NCBI GenBank assembly: GCA_030998225.1
Contig: JAPYXD010000686.1
Span: 4,030,001-4,094,000, forward strand
DNA from: Diplolepis rosae
Lineage: Eukaryota > Arthropoda > Insecta > Hymenoptera > Diplolepididae
DNA length: 64,000 nucleotides
Direction: 5' to 3'
In this document: positions 28,540 to 39,471 of the stretch, one piece after another
Layout: each line of letters starts with the position of its first letter
Position numbering within the stretch: the stretch's first letter is position 1
Made by a program: the position numbers and the translations under genes
Notes under the pieces: generated by a model
Told to the model about the DNA's origin: nothing
The model's database searches: none
Seen by the model: only the letters and a program-made list of their open reading frames with translations

Positions 28540-29315
28540 CAGTTATACTGACGATAATTTGGAAAAATTAGAATATAATCAATTACCTCCAAAAGAGGCA
28601 TTTTTCTGTAAAATTAAATAATTCAAGTATTTTTAATGAAGATTATCAGCATGCTCGTAGAGTTTAGGAAAACTTTTAACTTGAAAACTGTAGGTGAATA
28701 TTCAGATCTTTACCTCAAAACTGATGTCCTATACTTTTATCTGATATTTTTGAGAATTTTAGACACTATTGTTTAAAAACATATCATTTATATCCACCTG
28801 GACTTGCTTTTGATGCAATGTTAAATTTTACTAAAATAGAACTCGAATTGTTGACAGATCCTGAAATGTTATTGTTCATCAAAAGTGTGGGGATTTTGAA
28901 TGGGTGGAAGATTTTTAAATGATTGATTTTTTGAATATTCCTGATAATCCATCTGCAGGTTTTATACTTAAAGTGGATTTTGAATATGGTTTTGAATATG
29001 GTCTTAATAGAGCTTAATCAATTAAAAGTACATTTAAAAAAACCAGTTTATACAAGTTTCATCATTTTCGATATATCAAAAATAATGATTTATGATTTTC
29101 ATTATAATTATATGAAACATAACTTGGAAATAATGCAAAATTACTTTATACAGATACAGACGGGCTAATATATAATATCACACCCCCCTGATTTTTTTGC
29201 TTACATTCGAGAAGATATTCATAAATTCGATATGTCTCATTATCCTCCAAAAAATGTTTATGATATTCCTCTTGCAAATAAAAAAATTTGAGGTTTAATA
29301 AAAGATGAGAAGAAT
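28540..29315 (+). pseudogene. Family-B DNA polymerase remnant, left arm
   Basis: Several frames are needed, but motifs of the protein-primed Polinton/viral PolB are clear: [35 protein letters not shown] and the palm motif [12 protein letters not shown] (catalytic Asp pair), then a [16 protein letters not shown] tail. The enzyme would replicate the linear Polinton in the nucleus. Many stops and frameshifts rule out function. It is an inverted copy of 32706-33480 and was separated from the outer arm by the retroelement. Confidence 0.85.
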
Positions 29316-30620
29316 GCTGAATTGTATTGTACGATTTCTAAGTAGTAGAATGAAAATTTTATTCAAAATGTAATCTCTATTTTGTGGCAGGCTTCTTGCA
29401 CACAACTTGGTTACTATATTCTGCGATTCAAGTCTGTCAAAATAGTGCTTGGCGATTCTAAAACGTTTTAAGGATCAACTCCGCTGCATTGTGGAGCTTG
29501 TGCGGGTGAAGATTCATAATGTGTGCGCAGATAGAAGTCACCATACCGTACTTTTCTATATACAAATTCTTAAGAAATCACATGATTATTATCATTATGT
29601 GTTTTAGCATCCCATTACTGACTAATAAGACTGGATTCCCATGTTGGTGTTAGAAAATCATAAGAGTGAAAGAGAGCGTATATCTGTGTGTCTCTCTCTC
29701 TCGCTCTCATTATTTTTTCTGTTTTACGTCGAGTAAAAACACCATCATAGGATGGCACCCTAAGATTATAAAGAGTACAATTCAAAGAAAAAAAGAATCT
29801 CGCTACTTACTAATAAAAATGATTAATAATTAGTATTTTTTAAAAGTTAGATTTAAGAAATACTTAAAAATAAAAGTTATATTTTCAAATGTAAAGTACG
29901 TTTGTTGAAAAATTACTGAAATTTAATTTATGTTATCAAGAAAGTTTTACTCAAATAAAATTTTATTAAACTCAGAAATGGAAAAAAATTTGCTAAAACA
30001 GAATTTTTTCAAATAAACATCTTTCAATAAATGATGCATCATAAATAAGGAGGAGGCGGTAAAATGAAACGACACAATTTTATCTTTTATATTACAAAAC
30101 TTTCATTGCATTTTTTTTTTTTATTTTTCATTGCAATTTATCCAGTTACATTTTTTCAATTTTACAAACATTATCTAATTCATATTCTATAATTGAAAAA
30201 ATACTTTTAAAAAATGTTTGTTCTTGCTTTTTATAATTTTTTAAAAATGAGTCCACTTCCATCTTCTTCTTTTTGGAGCATGGCATAAACCCCACAAACT
30301 CCATTACAATTAACGCTTTCGAATCTTCCATAAATTTGGAAATTGCACCACAGCACACGTTCTTTACAATATGATATGGAGTAGATCTGATCCACGCCTC
30401 AGGAATTTGTACTAATGGAAGTATATGAACATAATCCATATTCTGAAACAAATATTTTTGAAAAAAAAATTACTATTTTATAACAAAATTTCTTTTAGTA
30501 ATTTTCAATTTTTCACAAAAGTTGCAGTGAAAATTGATTAATGATTAGTAGAAATTTTCACTAAAGCAAATTAGTGAGCGACTTCTCACTAATTCAGATT
30601 TGGGGGTGGGGGGGGGGGGG
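29316..30620. other. Central region of the Polinton-like element, left part
   Basis: No recognised gene. A 101-codon minus-strand frame (30146-30451) has a few cysteines and KKKK but no familiar motif. A T-run lies at about 30110-30120 and a G-run at 30600-30623. Confidence 0.4.
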
Positions 30621-32160
30621 GGGTAGTTTTCAATGATTTGATACTTATACATATTTTGATTCTAAAAAAACGACTTGAAAGTAAACTAATAATAAGAAAG
30701 TAAAGATATTTCATTGAATTTACATTTGGTTTTTACATCAAATTATAAGAAAAATTTTCGTTTCCTACGTATTTGTTTCATCAGAAACACTTGATTAAAA
30801 ATCAAAATACAGCATACATGAAGTTTAGCCAAAAACCTAAAAAAAATTAAATGCGTGAAAAATTATTTTTAGATTAAATTTATAAACTGTTAATTATCTA
30901 ATGACTTTTTTCAATTATTAATGATTTTATCTTCTAAGTTGAAAAAGATAAAATATTAAAAGATAAAATCATTAATAATTGAGAAAAATCATTAAAGAAT
31001 AAACAGTTTACAAATTTAAATCTAAAAAGTAATTCTTCACGTATTTAATTTTTTTGGTTTGTTTACGGCTAAACCTCATGCATGCTGTAGTTTTTGATTT
31101 TTTCAATCAAGTGTTTCTGGTGAATCAGATATGTATTAGGAAGCGGAAATTTTTTTTCTTATAATTTAGTGTAAAAACCACATGTAAATTCAAATGAAAC
31201 ATCTTTAATTTCATATTTTTAGGTCACTTTCAAGTAATTTTTTTAGAATCAAAATATATACAGTACCGATTAGAATTGTGGGACCACCTGTTTTTCGATA
31301 ATTGCTTAAATTATCCTAATTTGAATTATGTGTGTGAAAAAATTTGTTCTCTTAATTAAATTTAAAGCTATCAAAATTCTTTATAAAATGAGCCAAGCAT
31401 GAATTCGTTTTGTTAATTTTTGAAGAAGTTATTGCAGAAAGAGTCTAAATTTCAATTTTTTCTTAAATTTTAAATAACTTTCGAAATAATAAACATTTTA
31501 AAATGCTTTGGACTAATTTTAAACCTAAATTTCTACAAAATCGAACAAAGTCTTTGGAATTGATGTGCAATTTTTTTCTTATACACTGCTCGAGGTTAAA
31601 GTTCAAATAAAAAAGTTTGAAAAATTCCAATATTGCTTTTGCTGAGAAAAACATTTTTATAAGATATATAAAACATATGATCATGAATTTTGTATCGAAT
31701 TCCCTTAAAATATATATTCATATGATCTTTATTATGATTTACCTACAGATGAAATGTTTTCGAAATTTTTCTACTTTTTTGTTACAATTTCAACTCTTTG
31801 CATTATGCATGAAAAAAATTATAGATTTATAATGACAATTTACTGCGATTCTATAGAATTTTAGCTTTGAAATGAACCTAAGAACATTAAAAAATGTTGA
31901 TTGTTTCGAAATTTATTTAAACTTTAAGAAAACATTGAAATTTGGACTTGTTTTGCAATAATTTCTTCAAAATTTAGCGAAATGACTTCATTCCAGACTA
32001 GTTTTAAAGATAATTTTGATGGCTTTCACATTATTAATAGTACAAATTTCATCACTCACAGAATTGAAATTAAGATAATTTAAGCAATCATCAAAAAAAC
32101 AGGTGGTCCCACAATTCTGACCGGTAGTGTATATATAAGTATTAAATCATTGAAAACTAA
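30621..32160. repeat. Long hairpin element, right arm split by a TA MITE
   Basis: The left arm at about 30624-30940 (TAGTTTTCAATGATTTGATA...) is the inverse of 30955-31257 plus 32132-32160. The MITE at 31261-32129 inserted at a TA in the right arm; the left arm shows the unbroken sequence (TACTTATACATATTTTGATT). Confidence 0.8.
31261..32129. mobile_element. Tc1/mariner-type fold-back MITE
   Basis: Ends CAGTACCGATTAGAATTGTG...ACAATTCTGACCGGTAGTG with inverted repeats over 50 bp, flanked by TA at both sides. The interior is itself diverged inverted sequence. No transposase. Confidence 0.85.
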
Positions 32161-32466
32161 GAACATTCTCGATCCACTTTATTTTTAAAAAATTTCAATT
32201 AAATTATTTAAGCGTTTAGAATTTTAAGCATACTTTCTTTTCATAAAATTGCATTTTATAATTGTGATAATAAAAGATTCCAGATATTTTGATGCTTCAA
32301 TATAGAATAAGAAAATTACTTACAGATATCGGTGGAAATGAAATATCCCAATGTTTGTAAAAACACTTCAAATTCACTTTCACAAAAGATATTGTAGTTT
32401 TTCACTAACCGTTTTTTTTGTTCTTTAATTTCTCTTCAATCTTTAATTTTACAAGAACTTCTTGTA

Positions 32467-32470
32467 ACAC

Positions 32471-32508
<38 letters not shown>
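32467..32508. repeat. GAT microsatellite
   Basis: About 14 tandem GAT units within the degraded polymerase C-terminal region. Confidence 0.95.
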
Positions 32509-32510
<2 letters not shown>

Positions 32511-32569
32511 TTTATTAGTTGTTCCTTCACGTAGTCACCTCCTTATATATTCCAGAGCTTGTTGATAGA

Positions 32570-33478
32570 AATATGATCCACTTTGATAAGTCCAGCTTCA
32601 GAAGAAGAACTTTCATGAGTATAAGCTCTTTCGTTTTTCTTCTCGATCACACTTTAAGTGCATATAATTTGATCGCAATCCAATAAATTCTAACATAATT
32701 TTCCAATTCTTCTCATCTTTTATTAAACCTCAAATTTTTTTATTTGCAAGAGGAATATCATAAACATTTTTTGGAGGATAATGAGACATATCGAATTTAT
32801 GAATATCTTCTCGAATGTAAGCAAAAAAATCAGGGGGGTGTGATATTATATATTAGCCCGTCTGTATCTGTATAAAGTAATTTTGCATTATTTCCAAGTT
32901 ATGTTTCATATAATTATAATGAAAATCATAAATCATTATTTTTGATATATCGAAAATGATGAAACTTGTATAAACTGGTTTTTTTAAATGTACTTTTAAT
33001 TGATTAAGCTCTATTAAGACCATATTCAAAACCATATTCAAAATCCACTTTAAGTATAAAACCTGCAGATGGATTATCAGGAATATTCAAAAAATCAATC
33101 ATTTAAAAATCTTCCACCCATTCAAAATCCCCACACTTTTGATGAACAATAACATTTCAGGATCTGTCAACAATTCGAGTTCTATTTTAGTAAAATTTAA
33201 CATTGCATCAAAAGCAAGTCCAGGTGGATATAAATGATATGTTTTTAAACAATAGTGTCTAAAATTCTCAAAAATATCAGATAAAAGTATAGGACATCAG
33301 TTTTGAGGTAAAGATCTGAATATTCACCTACAGTTTTCAAGTTAAAAGTTTTCCCAAACTCTACGAGCATGCTGATAATCTTCATTAAAAATACTTGAAT
33401 TATTTAATTTTACAGAAAAATGCCTCTTTTGGAGGTAATTGATTATATTCTAATTTTTCCAAATTATCGTCAGTATAA
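32570..33478 (-). pseudogene. Family-B DNA polymerase remnant, right arm
   Basis: Minus-strand copy of the motifs described for 28540-29315. Unlike the left copy it continues beyond the inner end of the inverted repeat (32706) with IMLEFIGLRSNYMHLKC and a basic KRK tail, matching the PolB C-terminal region. The right end is therefore the original order, and the left arm is a duplicated, inverted copy of it. Stops and frameshifts throughout. Confidence 0.83.
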
Positions 33479-34621
33479 CTGTATTTTTCAAGACGATAAC
33501 ATTCTTTTGATATCTTAATTAATTACTTACCCTTCAAGGAATCTTTGACTCCAGAAGCGGTCTTTGAGAAATATTTGTTTTAAAACAATTTTTATCATTA
33601 TTCAGATGGCGACAGTAGTGTGTCTAGAAGGTAATTCTACCTCCCATCAAAGGGAACCACCGACACACACGTCTAAATTAATCGGAAAAAAATTTATCAA
33701 ATTTATTACATTAAACGAGAGCGTTTAAATTAACCATATGCCTTTATTTCTCTGAGAAATATTTTTTAACATTTGTCCTTTATATTTCATACGTGCAGAG
33801 GTTAAACCAAAAAAATTTTATCAAATTTATTACTTTAAACATCCTGCAAGCGTTTAACCAATCAAATCTCAAACATATACCTTTGTTTTTCCGAGAATTA
33901 TTTTTTATCATTTTATCTTTATATATTTTTTAACATAAAAGCCTTAAAAAAGAACCAACACATGATTTTGAGGTCATATTTTCAAGACCCATCTAAAATC
34001 TTTGAAATAAACGTTTCCCGAAAGAGATGACTCCACCACCCCCCACCACCCACCCTCCTACTGTATTATCGTTCACATATCCCGAATGTGATTTAATGTC
34101 ATAAACGTAAGATATCAGATTACTGCAGTCTAACTGGGAGATGTCATATCAATTTTATTAGCATAAACAATCCAAGCTCTAAAAACGAAATCATTTCACA
34201 CATACCCCACGTCTAAATTAATCAGAAAAAATGTTATCAAACTTATTGCATTAAACATCCTGAGAGCGTTTAAATTAACCATATGCCTTTATTTTTCTGA
34301 GAAATATTTTTCAATATTTGTCCGTCACATGCCTTTATTTTTCTAGGAAATATTTTTTAACATTTGTCCTTTACATTCCATACGTACAGAGGTTAAACCA
34401 ACTCCTCAAGTCTTTGAAATAAACGTTTCCAGAAAGAGATGACCCCCCCCCCCCCTTTCATTAATAAACAATTTATCAAGGGTATAGTGTGACGTCAAAT
34501 GCTTCGAACTCCTTCTTGAAACTTCCAGACTTAGCTTGGAACAGAACCAATCGAAGCTTCTCGATGTCGGTAAATGTCGGTTACAGGAATCTGTATCTAG
34601 AACCGGCATTGTATAACTACT
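32706..34621 (-). repeat. Right inverted arm of the Polinton-like element
   Basis: 1916 bp, inverted relative to 9650-10783 plus 28536-29315. A 62-codon frame is identical in both arms, so the duplication is recent or the arms are homogenised. The outer end is CCGGCATTGTATAACTACT. Confidence 0.88.
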
Positions 34622-34627
34622 TTCGAT

Positions 34628-36180
34628 TGCTGGTCGACTGTATGTACATTCGTGTAAAAATATTAAATATTTTGAAAATGTTTTTTCAAGTATTTGACTT
34701 TATAGTAATGATTTGTCGAATTTACTTCACACCGAATAAATCTCAAAGTGCAAGATCGCAGGCGAATTCAAATACAATGTATGCTTTTTTTGTAATATTT
34801 AATACCTTTCTTTACACAGACAATTCCATCGGAAATTAGAGGTTCATATGTTATTTAAGCTATTGTTAAAGTAACTTAATTTTTATAATAAAAGGTTAAC
34901 ATTTTTTCATGATGCTAAAATAAAAGTTAACACAGTTCTGCTTCTAATAAGCCCAAGTTAAGAGCATAATATTAATTTTGTAAAAATATACCACAAAAAA
35001 TCTGCCCGCTTCGTGGGCACATTCTCATGGTGCGCTTCGCTCGCAAGTTTGAGCGCGCCTGGGGCGCGCGATTCGATCGTCACACTCGGTCTTATACACT
35101 CTAAAAACAAGTGTGTTACTTCTACACGTGAAATACGATAGTAACTTTTTAGGCATTTGAAGTGTGTAGTTTTAATACACATTACAAACGTAACGTTTAA
35201 TTTTCAAACACTTTAACGTTTTGTACCCAAAATGTGTGTTAAAAATACACACTTCAAATGCCTAAAAAGTTACTATCGTGATTCACGTGTAAAATTAACA
35301 CACTTGTTTTTAGAGTGTATTCTTCGGACCCTAAAGCCAACTAAAAACATGAACAATATTTGAATATTAATACTAAGGGCCGATATATAAGTCCTGCATG
35401 TTTCATTATTATTTAAATTCATTACTTGTAATTTGATACTTAAGTTCAAGTCAATTTTATAATATTATCGATGTGAATTACATTTTCTCAAAGTTACTAA
35501 ATTTGTTTTTGATTTCAAATGAAAAAATAAATTCAATTTACTTAAAGCTCTATCAGCCTTAAAGAACACATTCTTATCATGAAACTTGCGCTTCGCGCTC
35601 GATTTTCTGTATACTTTTCTGTAACTTTCTAATAATTTACAAGATTACAAAAAATCTATTTTCTTCCAAATATTTAAAAAAGGAGGAGAATTTATAGACT
35701 CTTTTAGTGAAAACGATTTTTTGTATTATCGCTTATTTTGTATCACACATATTTTGGTTCAAAAATGGAATTTTTTATTTTCAATATTGTATTTTTTAAA
35801 CCAAAACATGAAATATATATCTTTTCAAAAAATGTCCTACTGAGAATTTGTAGACCTCATTTAGGCAAATAATTTTCTATCTCAACGTTTTTTTCGTATG
35901 TCACATATTTTGTTCAAATAATGGAATTTTTGAATTTTAATCATATTTTTTTAAATTATAATGAAAAATATACGTTTTATTAGAAACTATATCTGAAAAT
36001 ATTTGTATATATTATTGAAACGAACAATTTTCCATTCTTACGTTTTTTTCGTATTTCACATATTTTAGTTAAAAAATTGAATTTCGGATTTTCAATGGTA
36101 TTTTTTTTTAATTAAAAAGATAAATATACATCTTATGAAAAAATGTTGCAGTTCAAACTTGTAGATCTTTATATCATATA
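34628..36180. other. Interior of the old palindromic element with MITEs
   Basis: No gene. It contains the 221-bp hairpin MITE at 35097-35317 and a small GC-rich patch near 35010-35060. A 116-codon frame at 34489-34839 spans the Polinton end and is spurious. Confidence 0.5.
35097..35317. mobile_element. 221-bp hairpin MITE, copy 1
   Basis: Starts CACTCTAAAAACAAGTGTGT and ends in its reverse complement; arms of about 80 bp, TA on each side. Opposite in orientation to copy 2 at 36661-36881. Confidence 0.85.
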
Positions 36181-37016
36181 GGTTTGGTTTCGTCGGTCTT
36201 GCGGTCAATAAAACAACATTCTATAAAAAACTCCTTCATTATATTTGGTCAAAAATTCTCCTATGTTAATTTCAACCTCACTGCAGGTCTTTTTCAAGGA
36301 ATATATATGTCACTAAAAATTGAACAAATCAATTTACCATAAAATTTCTTTTTCCAAAGAGAACTATTTTATACGCTGTGTTGATATAATAAATAAGTAC
36401 TTACATAAATTACAAAAAAACGAAAGCACACATGAAGATTCAGTCTTATTCTTGAAAATGTTATTAAAATTAAAGCCTCAAAGATTGAGGGCTTCAATAA
36501 TTTAAAATTACATTATAGTACGGTGTGTACAATCCGATGAAGCAACGCAAACTGTAGGATAGAGAGATGAAGATACGATAAATTGAATTAAATTCACCAA
36601 TCAAAAGCGTGCTAAAGCTTGAGAACACAAACTTGAAAATCATATGTTAAATAATGTCATCACTCTAAAAACAAGTGTGTTACTTTTACACATAAATCAC
36701 GATAGTAACTTTTTAGGCATTTGAAGTGTGTATTTTTAACACACAGTTTGGGTACAAAACGTTAAAGTGTTTGAAAATTAAACGTTACGTTTGTAATGTG
36801 TATTAAAAATACACACTTCAAATGCCTAAAAAGTTACTATCGTATTTCACGTGTAGAAGTAACACACTTGTTTTTAGAGTGATGGCAAATTCGATTAATA
36901 TTCATAATTTCAGCCTTACAATTTATTGAAATATTAATATTTTTATTGATATAAATTGATTCAATAATTTTTCTTTAATGTTGTTTTATTGACCCTAAGA
37001 CCGACGAAACCAAACC
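36181..37016. mobile_element. TA-flanked element with GGTTTGGTTTCGTCGGTC ends
   Basis: Inverted ends of about 40 bp (GGTTTGGTTTCGTCGGTCTT...AGACCGACGAAACCAAACC), TA at 36179-36180 and 37017-37018. No transposase. Hosts hairpin MITE copy 2. Confidence 0.85.
36661..36881. mobile_element. 221-bp hairpin MITE, copy 2
   Basis: Same length and sequence family as 35097-35317, inverted. Its flanks (CAT/ATG) do not show a TA duplication, so the target rule is unsettled. Confidence 0.85.
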
Positions 37017-37362
37017 TATATATGATATAATAATATAATTTAACTGGAAAATGGATATTGACTTTTTTCAAGTTTTAATATACTGTAACTTTCTTAAATT
37101 TATTTTAATTGCAAAATATTATCAGGATAATTAGTAGAGATTTACGAAAATTATCAGAAACCAGTCTTAAAAATTTTGATTTTTTCATAAAGTTTTTTTC
37201 AAAAACACAAAAAATGCTCCTATTTTGACAATTTTTGTCGGATGTAGCTGGTTAACGAACTTGCCTTTACTTTTTCAGCTGCGATAATGTATGCATAAGC
37301 TCAATTCAATCCGACAATTTTTTTCTATCCAGAGTTATCGAGTATATGACCTATTACTACTG

Positions 37363-37403
<41 letters not shown>

Positions 37404-37844
37404 TCTTTCGTAAAAACCGTTTTTTCTGACTCAGGGAATCTCAAAACGTAAAGATTTGACGAAAATTCCGAAAATTATTTTTCACATAAAACCAAAACCT
37501 TAATTCTCATATGATGAGAATCTAAAAGACATCAAATTTAGATCTTTCTTAATAATATTAATAACTCTAAAATTAATTAACATTGGCAAAAGTCTGTAGT
37601 CTCATTTCAAAGGTAAGTTTTCATAGTATTTTTCTAACTAATTAAGATGTTTTTGAAATTTTTCTGCTAGATTCTGCTCTAGAATCAAAGATGGTAATGA
37701 AAAATCATCAAATTTCAAATGATGATTGTACTACATTCATTTGAAGAATTCAAAAAATCCGAACTATCAATATTTTGATAAAAATTTCTAAATTTATTAA
37801 AATATGATATACATCGATTTTTAAAAACTTCTTGAAGAAGCTAC
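37017..37844. other. Non-coding, includes GACA microsatellite
   Basis: (GACA)n at about 37368-37403. Sequence from 37540 resembles the interior of the TA MITEs near 49900-50280 and 60210-60380. Confidence 0.5.
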
Positions 37845-39190
37845 ATATTTTAAAAATTGCATGACTTTTTTGAATTCTGTTCAACCCCAAGATAGAATCC
37901 AGAAAAGAATTTCTAAAAATATTTTGAGTAGGTTAAGAAATCACTATGAAGACATACTGAAAAAAACCTTTTGAAATCTAAATCCAAATTAAAGTTTCTT
38001 TTGTAATATCTTTCTATAAAATAAAACACTTTGACGAAAGTTGAAACTCCAGGTCAATCTGTAATTTCCGATGGTAGTTTATATATATATTTCTAAAATG
38101 AATAAGTTTTTACCAAATTCAGTAATTTTTTTACAAGAATTTTGTTTTGGAAATTTTATTTTTAATGCTTCTAGCCATTAAAGAATTTATTATAATTTCC
38201 AAAACATGGAAACGGTTAAGTTGTAGAAAGCCTTTTTCTCAAAAAAATTATCCGTGATTTCACAGAATCACATCATTTTCTAAAATTTGGTATGAAGCGA
38301 TAAGAAAACAAGTCCGGGTAAAAATAAAATTTGTTAAATGCATAATTTTTTTTCTTCGGAAACTAATGTCTTTTCTTCCAAATGATCTCTTCAATAATAA
38401 TATTGCTATTCTTGAAAGAAAATTTATCTATTTTTGCCTGAAGTCTAATTTTTGTGGATGAACTACCTTAAATCTGCAAACTCTTCATTTACATTTATTT
38501 ATCGAAATTTTCATACCAAAGATGTTATCTATTACAAAAATGTTCAAACCCTTCATTTTTGAAACTTGTATTTCATCTTGAATGATATCGTATTATAAAA
38601 TATTCTCTACATAATTTTAAAAAAAATGCTGAAATCGATATTTTGTTCCGAATCTTTAAGCATTTATTGACTTAAAATTTCATTAAAAAATTACTTTTCA
38701 AGTATTTAAATCATCTTAAAATTTCACAAAATCTTTTAGATACTTATTTCAGATCAATATTTTTCAAAGTATATAGAAAAAAAGTGTAATTTTTTTAATG
38801 TTATATTCCGTAATTTTGAATTCTGTGTCTATTTCGCGCCACCTTTGCATGAAGTCGAGAAAAATACAATTTCTGATTTTAACTCGACAACCGACAGCGT
38901 GAAGTCGAAGCGAGTTAGTGGGGATACACTGACATAACGCGCTTCATTGTGTGTGTTCCCACATATTATTATAACAGCGCGGACCTTTAATTTTAGTTCG
39001 AAAAAGATCCGAAAAAGCTGTACGCAATTGGGGGCGCTGCAAAAGTGATAAACAGTAGCTCTGTTTTACCCTTCAAGTAGCAGCATGAACCTTTCATTTT
39101 AGTTCCCAACAGCATTTCGCAATAGGGCGCGTTGCGGAAAATCACTCGAAATTAAATACATTACTTTAACAATCTCCCAACTCATCTCTG

Positions 39191-39471
39191 TCAGTATCTT
39201 AATAATATTCAGGAGCCAAAATGGCGTCCTTTATAGAAATCAGTTCGCGTATTTGGTGGCGGCAAGTGTTAATCATAAAACGGCAGAAGCAATATCAAGC
39301 ATAGACAATAAGTATAGTTGGCAGCCGCGATGGAGTACACCAATCACAGACTAGTACTAATCATCATGGCAGCCTGTGGCAGCGTGCACCATGGACAGGT
39401 AGTGATAGAGATGGCAGCCTAGGCAGCGTACACCATAGAGGTAGGAAAAAGGCAGCTTAGGCAGCGTACAC
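39191..39471. repeat. Degenerate repeats with GGCAGC...GCGTACACCAT
   Basis: Several 45-60-bp imperfect units (GGCAGCCTAGGCAGCGTACACCAT-like) from about 39322. The motif GGAGCCAAAATGGCGTCC lies at 39211. The hAT-like element at 39472 is inserted into this array. Confidence 0.65.

Larger units (their letters stand above)
9650..34621. mobile_element. Fold-back Polinton/Maverick-like element
   Basis: Ends read AGTAGTTATACAATGCCGG...CCGGCATTGTATAACTACT, with the 6-bp duplication TTCGAT at 9644-9649 and 34622-34627. AG...CT termini plus a 6-bp duplication match Polinton rules as I know them. Both arms contain degraded family-B DNA polymerase coding sequence, the Polinton replicase. Without the retroelement it is about 7.3 kb, much shorter than a full Polinton; integrase, ATPase, protease and capsid genes were not seen. 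The arms are about 1.9-kb inverted copies (9650-10891 plus 28540-29315, against 32706-34621). Confidence 0.85.
7806..39190. mobile_element. Old palindromic hAT-like element hosting all nested insertions
   Basis: The left terminus at 7806 reads CAGAGATGAGTTGGGAGATTG, and the right terminus at 39190 is its exact reverse complement. The 7-bp TCAGTAT flanks both (7799-7805 and 39191-39197). Arms about 7806-9115 and 37845-39190 are diverged inverted copies, e.g. GTTGAAACTCCAGGTCAA near 38040 against its complement near 8870. Interior sequence (8170-8700) is shared with the palindromic element at 41607-46800, so they belong to one family. The Polinton-like element 9650-34621 and several MITEs lie inside. 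hAT elements usually give 8-bp duplications; here only 7 bp match. Confidence 0.7.

Noticed and set aside
30146..30451. 101-codon minus-strand frame in the Polinton centre
   Set aside because: Could be a remnant of a gene, but no motif is recognisable and both flanks are degraded repeats; not called.
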